Assembly (NCBI GenBank): GCA_960531495.1
Contig: OY482847.1
Span: forward strand, 8,761,992-8,825,991
Direction: 5' to 3'
DNA from: Zeus faber
Taxonomy: Eukaryota > Chordata > Actinopteri > Zeiformes > Zeidae
DNA length: 64,000 bases
Numbering within the stretch: the first letter of the stretch is position 1; every line of letters starts with the position of its first letter. The notes beneath the pieces are model-generated. The model had not been told where the DNA came from. It saw nothing but the letters and a program-made list of their open reading frames with translations, and did no database searches. Positions 1 to 32,801 of this stretch are shown here, in pieces. Made by a program: the position numbers and the translations under genes.

Positions 1-775
1 CCTTTAGATAAATGGTGTCGCTCAACTCTGTCGGTAAGAAAAAAAACCAAACTGTGTGCTTCTTCTCCAGGGGGGGAGGGGAGTGTTAACGTTTTATGTC
101 ATATGCCTATAGTATACTAACATACAGTAATGGTATAACATGTAAGAAAAATACAAAAATAAGATTAATACTGTCAATATTTGTACAAGAAAAATATTTT
201 ATTTTTAAATGGAACAAAAGTTAGGTTTTCAGGAGTTAGTGTTCAATCCGAAGCAAAACGCCAATTAGGGAAGAGCAAAAGAACTTGCCTCCTGGTCATC
301 AAGACATGTCCCTAAAGCTATTCAATTCAAATAGGGCTTGTAACTTCACTGTCTATCAACGCTATAATCTCCGACCACCTCCGGTCTCTCCAGCACCGTT
401 TGTCTTCTGAACAACGCTTTGGTTGGAAAATAATATTCTGCAAGTGCTATCAATACCAACATGGCACATAGTTACTGCTATAACTCTTTGACTTTTTGTC
501 AGCGGTTGAAAAAGTAGTGTACTTCTCTCAAATTACACCTCTGTGACAACTTATATTTATGCTGAGCCTGCTCAAAGCCTCTTAATAAAAAGAACTAAAT
601 ATTTATATTTCAACTTCAGTAATTTACAAGCTATGAAACAGTAGGTGGAAGCTGTACTCTGGGTCATCTTGCATGAGATTTGGCAGTTACAGCTCTGTAG
701 ACACAGTATCATCATATAGTACGAGGCAGAGCTGGAGCCGCTCCGGCCTGGGCCCTCTAATAGCTCCCGCTTCAC

Positions 776-828
776 TCACACACACACACAGACACAGACA
801 CACACACACACACAGACACACACACTCT
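776..828. repeat. CA-rich microsatellite
   Basis: Imperfect (CA)n interrupted by CAGA units, downstream of garre1. Confidence 0.9.
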
Positions 829-1063
829 CAGCTGCAGGAACAAGGTGGGCGGCGGCCGTGTGCGCCTCCAGCTGAGCAGACGGGGAAACAACAAGCGCAA
901 AGGGGAACCGATGCCGAAGTGGAAACACGTCGGCTTCAAAATGTCTCCTTCACCAAACGGGGACGTTGGAAAAATATAGAAAGATAGAAAAGGTCGAGCG
1001 TGTGTGTGTGTGTGCGCCTGCGTGCGCGTCCGGGCTCTGAACACTGAAATATTAGATATAACG

Positions 1064-1689
1064 CAGGGATTCCCAAACCTCACGGCCCCCCAACGGTTGT
1101 AAATTTCTACCCCAAAGAAAAAAAATCTATATATATATAGGAAGTATAATGATTTTGCTGCAGGGTCGACAGCAAAAGTTATTTATTTTTTTTAATCAAT
1201 TTTTTTGGTTTGTTTGTTTTACGGTTTATTAGAATATCATTTTTTCCCCATCACCAATAAAGGTATAATTTTAATTTTATTTTGTTTTTTTGCGCCGTTT
1301 GTGAGCCGGCTTTGGGGTGGATGTCGCGTCTGGTTTGACACTGCGCAACCACCACGTCCCCGTTAAACCCGGCTCATAAAAGACGCAAATCCTATGACGA
1401 ACACATCTTTCATTCATTCAATTAGAGTTGAAATATTGTGTTTTACATTTGTTATTATTGTTGTTTTCTAACAGGACACAAACCACAAAAAACTTTTTAT
1501 TTTTGTCGTCAAGATTTTAAATTTTAGTCAGCAGGGTTTCAGATGGAACACTCGTGTAGCCTCATTTTACGCTCCACACAACAGTTACATTTAGGCAGAT
1601 AATGAACATTTATTGATGTACTTATTTTTCGGAGGGGGGGGGGGGGGGTTGGGGCAGGTCCTCGCCACCACCACGTTTGGGAACCCCTG
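1064..1689. mobile_element. hAT-like non-autonomous element in garre1 3' UTR
   Basis: Left end CAGGGATTCCCAAACC and right end (reverse complement) CAGGGGTTCCCAAACG form terminal inverted repeats. The flanks ATATAACG (1056-1063) and TTCTAACG (1690-1697) match at 6 of 8 positions, as expected of an old 8-bp hAT target-site duplication. There is no transposase ORF inside the 626 bp. It starts 66 bp past the garre1 stop codon and contains two of the minus-strand AATAAA signals. Confidence 0.75.
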
Positions 1690-1755
1690 TTCTAACGCGA
1701 GGACTGCCTCGACCGGGATGCTCTGCCGCAGGTCGCCCGGGGCGTCGGGCGGGGG

Positions 1756-21784
<20,029 letters not shown>

Positions 21785-24775
21785 AAGTGGTGCACCAGCA
21801 CCAGAAGCTCCTGTTTTTGTTTATTTACGTTTACCAGGCAACAGCTATCTATTTTCACAAAGATGCAACAAAAAATAACTATTAAAGTAATCTAAAAAGA
21901 CAATTTAAGAGTTCCACCTGCCAGAGGCTCATCTCAGTATGCCTCCATTATAGGCTATAGATATATGGAGGTGGCGGAAGGGCTCTAAAAAAAGACTGGC
22001 ACGCTCACTGTGATTCTTACATGCAGCCCTGCTGCAGATTACAGCCAGTTCAGAGTCCCTATGATCAACTTGGAAGCTTCTGGCATAAATGAGGACAAAA
22101 AGAGTATGAGAAAGCTCGTTGATTTACTCTCAAAGCGAACCTTCTGCCATAAAGTTTTCAAAGTGCATAAGTTTTCCTTCACAATGGAAGAAGAAAAAAA
22201 AATCCTTTTCTGTATAAGATAGAGTTTATACACACACATATATAGATCAATAGATGTACATATATAGATCAATCTGAAGCAGTCCACTGCAAATAAAAAA
22301 CAAATGACCTTTTAAAAGCTGCAAGCAAATCTACACGCAGAATTTCTGAGAAAACTGGTCACTGGTCAACAGCAATAGTGCGCTTATACTTAAAGAAATG
22401 ACAACACCAACAGCCTCGATGGGCCTCGGATCTTCCCGTGCGCTGGTTGGAAGCAAAGCTTGGTGTATGCTGTGAGGGCCGACGGATCCGGTCCGTGTCA
22501 GAGCCCTCTGCACCGAGTGAGGGGGTCCAACTGAGAGCTCGGTCTGACTGCCTGTCTACTCTTCGTTGGTCTGTCCGGCAGTCTGTCTGTCTCTCTTTCT
22601 TTCTTTCTTTCTATCTGGAATCTCCAGCAGCCTCCTGGTTTGAACCTCCCCCGTTCTGCTGGCTGAGGTAGTTGATACTCACCGGGAAAACAAGTGTGCT
22701 TCCAGGTCTCGTTGCTCTCCGCGGGCGCAGATAAGAGCAACAAAAGCACAAATGAATCTGTAAGGCCTCTAGGTCATTTCCTAAGAGAGAAAGAGAAACA
22801 AAAGGGAAGGTTAAGATCGAGTCAAAGGGGAAGAATAAGCTTGGTTTCAAAGTAATTATTTTCCCTAAATAAAAGTAGACTGGTTTTGACAGTAGATTCG
22901 AAGCTGGCGAGCTCATATTGCTTTAGTAGTGTTGGCAGGAGATCAATTATCCGACTCGTATTTGGCCGAATCAGTAAAAAAGCTCAATACTTTGACCAAA
23001 TATTTCACTCTTTTTTTTCCGTGCTGTCCGCCTCTGTTATTGATGACACATTCAAACAACTCCAGCAAACCATGCCGTTTCTACCGTACTCCTGTTGAGT
23101 GTCAATGAATGATTACCATTTTCAATAGCAAATGACCATTTCACAACACAGTATATCGAAAGGTAAGTTTACATCTGGTTAAGTGCTCTCTGCTGAGAAG
23201 CTGAGAAATGTGGACTAAATGTAATTATATAAAGCATAGAGAGGGTAGTCTAAAGCGCCGGAAAAAAAAAAAAAAACTGCAAAAAGAATTATTACATTGT
23301 TAAAACTATTCGGTGTTGTCACAGTGTCAATTTTTTTTCCAGAGCATAATGCATGGAGCAGGTGCTGTATGAGCACTTATTAGAACCTGACACGTCTTTG
23401 ATCCAAAACATAATACGGCCATTTTTGCCACATATTACATTTTTTCATCACCTGGAATTTAATTGAATTCATAAATCAAAATTTATTTAAATGCATGAAC
23501 AATTTGTAAAACCTAGAATGTGACGGAGCGAAGTCAGTTTTTTTTTTTTTTGTTTTACTCACAGGCTGCTGTGAGCTCACAATGGTTTGAAGTTTCTCTT
23601 CTACCCTGGAAGCGAGGGAACAATTCCAAAAAAATCTCAAGTTGAGTATCTCCGATATTACATTGCAACGTGTTTAATGGCCGGGCATTTCCAGACTATT
23701 ACAAGCATCGTACCTCGCCGGGCCAGTCTAGGAAGAGAATCGCCAACGCTGTCTGGTTTAATAAGCCATATGTCTGCGAGAGGCCATTGTCAGGACACAC
23801 TGGGGGGGGTCTGTTACGCTCCACTCAGTAAGCGTGACAACACCACCATTCAAAACCCCGCCATTATATGAGAGGCAATTCTTCTTACTTCTGAATATAT
23901 TTTTATGCTATTGCGGTATTCCATTTCATTATCAGGATATGTGTCAGCAAGCCTCCTCCAGCAAGATCACTCAATCAATTACAGTAAAAGAAAATATATT
24001 GTGAGGTCAGCACTAGGGAAGAAAATGCTCAGCGCCGGTAAAAAAATGTAAATATTTAAATTAAAAAAACTTGAAAATATAGCAATCCCACGTCATTTTG
24101 CATCACAGTCCATGCAGTAACTTCCAAAGATTAAATCTGTGTTCTCATGTTTTAAATGAATAGGCAGAATGACAGCAAGCACGGATTTCAAGTAAATAGA
24201 GAGATACAGTCATTTGAAATGTTCCAACGCTGTGTGGGTTTGCAAGTACGCCTGTGATATCACATCCTTAACTGGACAGACAACATCAACATGACAAAAC
24301 GTATCTGTCAGAGACACACTATATATACACTACAGTCAGCTCAGAGAAAACCTCCAAACTCCACCGGTGTGGGATGAGTAGCAGAGGCTTGCGTATAAAC
24401 AGTTCTGGCTTCTCCTGTGGGCAGTGACACCGCGGCCATGTTGCTTACGCTCCGACTGGAGATACATTCCACCACACACCCATGTTTGCTGCAGATGTTC
24501 CACTGACCTTCAAACCTCACTTCCGTTCACAGTGGAGGGCTGAGCCCGGTAGGCCGGCCGCCGCAACGGTCACTGCCCCCGAGGGAAGATTACTGAATCT
24601 CTCACACACATGGGCCGAGGGAAACCAGTGACCTCCTCAAGAAGGAATAGCAGAGATAAGCTTACCATTTCTTCCTTCCCTTTCCCTGATTTAACTAGGC
24701 GAGTACACCAAGAACACAGTGTTTACAGCTGTTGTCGGGAGGACTAGTTCCAGGGGATGTAAGGGCCGTGGACGC

Positions 24776-24802
24776 ACGCACACACACACACACACACACA
24801 CC
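24776..24802. repeat. (AC)n microsatellite
   Basis: Short AC tract in the long garre1 5' intron. Confidence 0.85.
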
Positions 24803-26364
24803 CCTCATCCCAAAAGAGACTTCCTTCCTTACGTCCTTACTCACCATTTCCACTACAGAAAATGTGTGTTCAGTTCACCCATGGTCTGCAACTGCTGAGA
24901 ATGATTTCACTTGAGTCAAATGCACCATTTCAAGGGACAAGCTCAGGTCCTTCAGGGAACTTGCATTGCTCTTAATTAAGCTATTTTAAAATTTGAGATG
25001 AGTATGAAACAAATGCAAAAAAAAAAAAAAAAAAAGGTAAGAGGTTGTATTTTCAAAAGGAGGTTAACAAGCACACTCCGTCCACTTGCTATAACCCATT
25101 GGTCTTTGGGAGTAAACTAGCTTACTAATGCAAACCCATGTCCTGTGCCTCTAAATCCCAGGGATTAGAGTCACAGTGAGAACCTGTCAGTCGTCCCACA
25201 ATGACTGGGATGGCTGCCCCACAATAGCACGCAAAAAGTTAAAGAGAATACAGGAATCCCATCCCCATCTCACATAGAGTCAAACACTTTTACTTTACAT
25301 TCAGACTGACGACTGTAAAGTACCGGAGACCAATGTAACGAGGGAGAAGAAAAACCCTGCACCAGTTTATTGTTTTGTCTTGTGTTTTAACTTTTTTTTA
25401 AATTATTCATTATTTATTATATTTTATTTTTTATTACTTTATTTTGCCATGTTCTGACAGCATTACTTATCACTACACTTTTTAAACAATATTATACTCT
25501 GCAAATGAAACACACTAAATTGGTCTCTTCCAACTTTTTGCCGCTCTCTGGATTTCTTTTTGTGTTGTGTGTTTTGTGTTAAGCTTATTGGAGGTTTTTA
25601 ATGTGTTAACCCTGATGTAATCATATGTGACACACCGCATCCTTTAGAGTCATATTTCAAATTGTGACACTTGTTTTTTTCAAGTAATATCAAAGTGTGG
25701 AATCAGAGCTTCAAAACAGGGTATCACTTGTGGGAATCAAGCAAGTATTTTGGAAGCGATAACTTATGAAAGAAACAGAAACAGAAGTTATGAGAAATCA
25801 GGCTTTAAAGTTTTAGAAGCATTTGCAGACGGTCACAGAACAAAATACACATTGAGAAACACAATTAGTTCTTTAAATGGTGACTTTTGGATAGTGCTGT
25901 GAGTCCTTCAATGAGATAATGTTGAATGTGTATTTCTGAAATAATATTTTAATCATTTATTAATAAAAAAATATTGGAAAAGGCATAATTCAAGCTAGTC
26001 CTTTTTTTTTTCCCATTCTAAGTTCATGCTCACTATACTGGCGTGACCCCTCTATTATTCTCTAACTTCCAAACATTCCCATTTCCTGCCTTTATTGTTT
26101 TATAACAATGATAGTTTTGAGAAAGTGGCACTTTTCACATCGCACACCACAAAACCAGGGGACGGTAATTTCCCAGAATGCAAGTCCTTCCAGCCGTTTG
26201 AATTCTGCGAATTGCTGTTTCCTGGGAGCAGTGATATACGGCCATATAATGCCTGCCACCCTCTTCTCATAAGCCACAACAACACAGAGGTTACGTTTTG
26301 ACAGAGAAGTGAAATTTGTTGCTTCTGGTGTTTATCTGTGGTCGTTACTTTAAAACATTGCCGG

Positions 26365-26378
26365 CGGAAGTGACGTCA
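26365..26378 (+). promoter_or_regulatory. ETS/CRE-like composite motif
   Basis: CGGAAGTGACGTCA combines an ETS core (CGGAAGT) with a full CRE (TGACGTCA), an arrangement common in CpG promoters. It is followed by a pyrimidine-rich stretch and GGCGGCG. No exon or transcript is visible next to it, so any promoter role is a guess. Confidence 0.3.
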
Positions 26379-27650
26379 GCTCTTCTTTGTGTCCTTTGAG
26401 GCGGCGTTAGCGGCACCAGCGCAACGGTTCCTTTAATCACGGGAATTGTATATTCTTTATAACCTTATTTTATCAAAACGATTTCACTTTCTGACTTCAC
26501 ATCACATGAAATAAGGAAGGGTGATCTTGATTGGCATGTTTGCAATAAAGGGAACCGTAAGATCAGCGTGCGTTACTTGGTGGTGCGTAACTCAACTAAT
26601 GCTGATGGAGCACCTAGCCTTGACTTTTTAGTATTTATCTAATATTTAGAAAAACAACTCCGTTTTGAAAATACGTTGAGATAGAAAACAACTCTCATTT
26701 TGGACTAAAAAAGGAATTTCTGATGTTTTTCACGCAGACAAAAGAACAGCGCTGCAAAAGGCGCCGGGTTGGGACGTGGTGGGACGTCACATATTTGGAA
26801 TTCATGAAGGCAACAAGATCTGTCAACCACATGCCAAATACAGTGATATGCAACGTTTGAATGTTGATCAAATGTTCAATGGCATTATGTTCTATGTCAT
26901 TTCATTAAAAAGTATCATGTCACTGTAACTGCAATTTATTTTCCACAGTTTCTTTAAACATCTCCAAATTAGCCAAAACCGTCTGATAGGGTGGTTTATT
27001 TGTGTAAGGCACACAATTGGCTATAAAGTACTCAAGACCTGAGCTTGTTTGCCACTGATTAAGTTCATCCATATGCCTCTAGTGGAAAGAGATGCGTTAG
27101 TCCACACTTCCTTTGTGGATAAATACTCTGCGAGCTGTGGTTGTACCCAGACGGGCACAGCATCAATATTAATGAGTGTAGAGAGCTTCTCAGTGCAGCT
27201 TCTTTGGCTGGCAGTCCCCTGTTGCAGACCACATCGAATTAGACACTGCACCCAAACAAACACATGTGATAGGAGGCTCCCCTGCTCTGTGGTGGCCCCG
27301 CGCCAGCTTGCTTTAATATCCTTTTCTCTGAGGGGGTGACACTCTTGGCGCTAATGTTAGCTCAGCTTCCCCACTCACCGTGCATTTCAGCTGCTCAACC
27401 TCCACAGGAAGGGGGTTTGGATTTCCTGGGGCGACCTCTCTGTCGCCAGTTACAAAAACGTCCAGCTACCAGGGATGATTTACCTGTCTGTGCAAACATC
27501 CATGCATTCTGCGATACCGTTGAAGCTCACAAACAACTACGGAAGGGGAGTGGGGAGAATGCCAAGACCAGTTACACCAGTTTTCATTCAATATAATATT
27601 ACAAATATATTGTAATATTACAACCGCAATACCCTTTCACCGTCTTTTCT

Positions 27651-28521
27651 TTAAAGTCCCTGTAAAGCAAAAATAGATACAGCATGTGTTCTGAGTTTGT
27701 CACAACACAGAAAAATGTGCGATTAACCACCCGTCCATTTGAATGATTAAAAATAAAAAAATCGGCAAGAATATAAAATTTGGTTTCAGAATCGTGAAAA
27801 AAAGGCAGTTTCCTCTGCTCTGAAAGGTTGGGGGCGTGGCTTCAGCATCTTCAGCGGACACGCCCCCAACCTCTCAGAGCAGAGGAAACTGCCTTTTTTT
27901 CACGATTCTGAAACCAAATTTTATATTCTTGCAGATTTCTTTTTTTGTGTTGATCGTGTTAAAGGTTTACATTGGAGTAAGTAAATTCCATGATGTTGAA
28001 ATATTCTGCTGAACACAGTCCTGTGTGTTTAGTTGCTTACCTCAAAGCGCCGCTGCCTGGCCGCGGGACTCCCCGCTCTCCGGTGCCCCACGGCCTGCTA
28101 GCATGGAGCTAATGCTAACGTAACCAAATCCCGCGCGGCCAAACCAACAGGACGGTTCTTTTTTGTTTGGGGTGTCCATGGCATGAGTTCATGGTCTCCC
28201 TGAAGACGCCTTTTCTCCAAGGGCTTATTCCTCAAACAACGTTTTATCCCAAACTCTGAGCTGTTAGCCTCGCTTATTTCACCAATGATGCTCCAATTCC
28301 GACCCGGTGTTTATATAGTTTAAAGGGAGGGGCCTTGCCAAGAGTCACAATTTAGGCCCTCCCAAGAAATCCAGACCACCAAAATGATGAGAAACAGTTT
28401 AACGGTCTAGCTCCACAATTCAGTACTACATTGTTCACAATATTTTCACGTTTTCAGAAATTACTTTCCAACGTGTATGTCTTTAGAAACAAATCACTGA
28501 ATTCACTTCACAGGACTTTAA
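27651..28521. mobile_element. TTAA-flanked non-autonomous DNA transposon (871 bp with flanks)
   Basis: TTAA at 27651-27654 is followed by AGTCCCTGTAAAG. The right end, reverse-complemented, reads AGTCCTGTGAAG next to TTAA at 28518-28521. TTAA duplication with short inverted ends points to the piggyBac or Kolobok superfamilies. There is no transposase. The interior holds a roughly 180-bp hairpin and a CpG-rich stretch at 28045-28145. Confidence 0.6.
27759..27938. repeat. Long hairpin, about 80-nt arms, inside the TTAA element
   Basis: The arm from 27759 (AAATCGGCAAGAATATAAAA...) to about 27838 is matched by its reverse complement at about 27859-27938, with only a few mismatches. The loop is about 20 nt. 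Near the loop the arms contain GGGGGCGTG and CACGCCCCC. Confidence 0.9.
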
Positions 28522-31500
28522 GGGTCAGCTGCACAGTCAAAAGCTGTGCAACTGACAAAAACAAATCTTATTATGGGTACCATGCTAACGACTTGAAAAA
28601 AACATGGCTTGGTCACTTTGACACAGGCTTTTATATCGAAACAACATTTCCTAATGCTGTGCATTTTTATATGTTTTCAAGATGAAACCTAACAAAGAGA
28701 ATGCTGGGAGTGCTCTCAACGTTGTTAGCAACCAGACAACCTGCTTAAGTGTTTAGTAAAATGGAACAAGTTCCCATTAGTGGATAAACGGTTGAAGAAG
28801 GCAGATGGATAGATTACAAAGGAATCAAGACAGTGTTATTCTGCAATTTGAGTTCCTGATATTGGGGTAAAGGGTATGTTCTTCATTTAAGTTCTTAGTT
28901 TAACCCTTAACACAATGTTGGAGCACTAGTTTGCTGTTGTTGACATGCTATTGTCAGTGCTGAGTGATCAAAAGAACTAACAAGTCACCTATACAGCAAG
29001 TGTTCTATAGCATAGTGGATTACTCGGTTGGAGTAATCCTAGAGCTATTGTATTACTCTATATTACTGAAGGTTTTCTGATACATTATAATGTATAAAAA
29101 CAATTGGTTCAGATAGAATATTAGAACTGTATACTTCATCAATAAAAATGTATCTTTAGGAAAGCATAAATGAATGCTCTTTTTCCACACATAGCAACAT
29201 AAACACCCACATCCGAGACCTTTCCAGTGTAACCTGTTGACTGATGGCCAATGAGCAGTTTCATGGAAGAAATCAATGGTGTAATTACCTTGCTCAAGAG
29301 CACTTAGCGATTAGTTGCTCAGGGGCAGAAAAAGCTTTCCATTCAGTTTTAGGATTGTCTGGAAACTCTGCCTTTGGTATCTTTAAATAACAACCAAAGG
29401 GTATCAAAGGTTTTCCAGTTGTACCAATCGCTTTCATTTTTGGACACCAAGGCCTCTCCATGCGATTGTCCCGTCATTGTCCCGGCTACGTAGCTTTAAC
29501 GTTGTGGATTGGGCAGCTGTTCACCATGCTGACAGCTCCTTATCCGACTGCCGCTATGAGGCACAGACAGCCCTTCTAACACTCCAACCACAGGCCCAAC
29601 TTTAGCTCTCTCATGCAGTCTATTTCAGCCTCCTTGGGCAAAACAGCTGCCCTGTGCTCCCCTCTGCACCACTTTTAGACACTCCAAAAGGTCCAGCTCC
29701 CCCAAAAAAATAGAAAAGTCCTCTACATCTGTTGCCAATGAAGCAAAGGAATGCACTTCCCCAGAAACCCCTCAATGTAGATTCAAACAAGCATGCATTA
29801 CCAAATAAAAATAAAAAAAAACACATTGCGGCCATGTAACGGAATTCTGTTAAGATAAACAGTATTTATGCAGGACTGTATACAGCGACTATTTAAAAAA
29901 AAGGTGGCCGGTACTTGAAGCATGATCGGTAAGAGCCTGTTCCGCTGCAATATTCCCCTGGGCAGATAGTCCACAGTGAATTCTCAGGATCAGCAGACAG
30001 GCCTGGGAGGTCAGGCCAAATGACAGAACAAGTGCCACAAGCAACTGTGTGACAAGAGTGGAGCCAGGCTTGGCTTGCCCGCAGAATACAAGGAGAGTAT
30101 TGTGCCAGGCTCTACGTCCTCCCCCCTACTAACACACTCACATGCACAGCTGCAAGAAACTACAGGAGAGGGCGGCAAATATATGGGCCTTGGTCTTATT
30201 TTAATATCAAGATTGGAATTTCAGTCATTAAAAAAAACAACAGTTACAACAGTGGCAAAATCATCTTAGTTTGGGTGAATTCCTGTCAGTTTTTAAGCAC
30301 TCAATATTCATATTAGTAATTACTTGCATAAATACATTGCTATCATACACATATTATAGAATGAACGTGATCGGCATTCAATTTAAGGGCTGAATGTCCC
30401 TGTTTTTGTATTTTTATCATCGTCATGCTGAATCACTGTAAAAGGATAAAAAATTTGCCTATTAGCCATGGGGCTATGCATCATTTAAAGGGGATATTCG
30501 TTATTATAAAAAGAATGATGTGATACTATTTTTAGCTGGCACTCTCTAAGGAACAGCCTTTCAATACGGACTGTGCTCCTCTATATACCATTTCCGGTGA
30601 CGGGGTCCACGTGGCCGATAAACCAGCGTAGTTAGTTGTGGTCAGTATTCTGTGGATATGGATAAAGATTCACAAAAATGAACACCACACTTGTAGGAAA
30701 ATATATCCCCATTGCCTCAAGTGACCGGAAAAAAAACCAATTAAATCAACTGATCAGAAGAAGGCATAATCTGGAGAAAAGAAAGTGACCATTTTAGAGA
30801 AAAAACAAGGGTAAATCTGAATTAAGTTGGGTATTAAAATTTTGGATTGATGCAAGAAAATCTTTCAGTGCTCAAAAAGGTATTAATAAAACTCAGCAGA
30901 TTCCATTAAAATATTGGATTTCGATACCCAGCTCTACAGTAATCAGCCAGCAGGCCATTACAGTTGCTTAACAGGCCGGATAATATTAAGTTAATCTGTA
31001 ATGTCATAACAGACATTGTAAGCAGCTTATGGCTCTAATAAAAATAGCAGACAGGGCTAACAAAGGACATGCTTGAGGTCCTAACTGGTCCACGACGCCT
31101 GTGTAAGCCCGCATTTCAACAATCGCCTCGCCCGGCTTAAAAACTGATATGACACATAACTGAAAAGACAAACACTGAATAACAAAAATACGGATTTCAC
31201 ATATTTAGTTTTCATTGCAACTTTCACTGGGTGCCCCAATACGACAAAGTGGCAAAATAAACAGAATGTGACTTATCAAAAACTATAACACGATAAAAGA
31301 CATTTGAAACAAAAAAATTGACCCCTGATCTAACGTACTGAAAGACATTTCTTACACCATCGCCGCCATTCAGCAACAGGCCAAAGGCAAACAGCACCGG
31401 CTCTGATTTCCGCCTTCCAGAATTGTACATTCGAGTGCCTTTGTGGCATCTAACTGGTGAGTATTAACAAGTGTAAGCCGTGATAAAAAGGCTCTGACGT

Positions 31501-31997
31501 CAGCTCCATTCATGAAGAAGGCTGGTGGCATCCAGTGGGGAGCGAAACGCTTGCCTCAGCCTGCGAAGAGCAGGCCGTGCACAGTTGGTTTTTAACTTAA
31601 GAAAAGAAAAAAAAATGCAACCGATAGATAGGCCTGGGAGCATAAAGAGTGCTCTGTTTACACCCGGTATAAACGTGTCACTTGTATAAGAATTTTGAAT
31701 AGATGTGACATAACTACATAACAATTAGAGCAGACATTAAATGTAATTTCTCGGAGTAGGGCTGGGCCGGTTATTTCATTATCAGGGTAATTGACGGTCG
31801 TCGACACGCTCGCAAAAACAAAACTTCATAATGACCAGTTGTTAATCTTTTCCTAAAATGTACAAAATAATCGACATTTCCTAAAGATATACATCAATAA
31901 TTTCATGCATGCCTACGTGTGATCCCTCACAACAGTGCAAGAATCGCGCTGTTTCCTAAGTGCAGTCTTTGAAGTTTATCGCTCCTCCACTAATCTG

Positions 31998-32160
31998 CAA
32001 AGGGGGTTGGGCAATATTCCAAAGCAATAATAATAACAATAATAATAATAATAAAAAGCCTTATACTTAAATAATATAACAAAAATAATAATTTAAATAA
32101 CCACTAGGCTACTACTACTTCTACTATTACTACCACTACTAATAATAATATGCATAATAA
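31998..32160. repeat. TAA-rich simple sequence
   Basis: Interrupted (AAT)n and (ACT)n tracts. Confidence 0.7.
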
Positions 32161-32801
32161 CGCTTCCATCCGAATGGGTTTTTAACACCGCTAGGCAACC
32201 CACCCGGAGAAGGTGACCATGCTGGTCTTCTTGGCACATAACCTCGACAAAGTCAACTGAAATTCAAACAGGCCAGACATTTTAATTTATTGTTTGTTTG
32301 CTTGCTTGCTTGTTTATTTAACAGAGACAAGTAGAATAAACAGGGACTGTCCCAGAAAAGCGCATTTTGACCTAACCCCTTCAGGCAATGCTGATCTATT
32401 TGATTTTCTGTTATTTACTTAACACTAGCATACTTAAATGTTATATTGTTTCACATCTAATATCTTTCTCATTTTATTTTACTGAATTCAACCATCGCAG
32501 TCGCCCTGGACAGGCAACGCTTGTCCGTTTTATTTTGTATTAACATCGTCTACTTTGTTTAACACTGTAAAAATAAACATTTATTTGATTTATTCCAAAA
32601 CATTTGGAAATGTTTAATCTTTGTTCTGTTTAAAGAAATAAGTGTTTAAATGTTAATTATTGTGGCAGACTTGTGTAATCCATAATAGCATCAGTACAAC
32701 TGTAATGTTGCTCTGCATTAAGAACTTCGAAGATAACACCATATCAAAAACTAGAATTCCCATGTTGCGGTTGTATGCCTCAGCGTGGAGCTGCAGTTTA
32801 C

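Larger units (their letters stand above)
1..1755 (-). other. garre1: garre1 3' UTR and/or downstream flank
   Basis: This is the sequence after the garre1 stop codon (TGA, complement of 1756-1758). No ORF here is credible. Minus-strand AATAAA hexamers (TTTATT on plus) lie at 609-614 bases from the 1-kb mark, i.e. 1609-1614, and at 1225-1230 and near 193-198, so the UTR could be as short as about 160 nt or extend most of the way to the window edge. A hAT-like insertion fills 1064-1689 and a CA-rich tract lies at 776-828. The true 3' end is not decidable from sequence. Confidence 0.55.

Noticed and set aside
22438..22760. Possible garre1 5' UTR exon near 22.4-22.8 kb
   Set aside because: Moderately GC-rich, but I could not find a convincing acceptor-donor pair.
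31758..31830. Complete hAT element starting TAGGGCTGGGC
   Set aside because: Only one end is visible; no matching right end or target duplication found.
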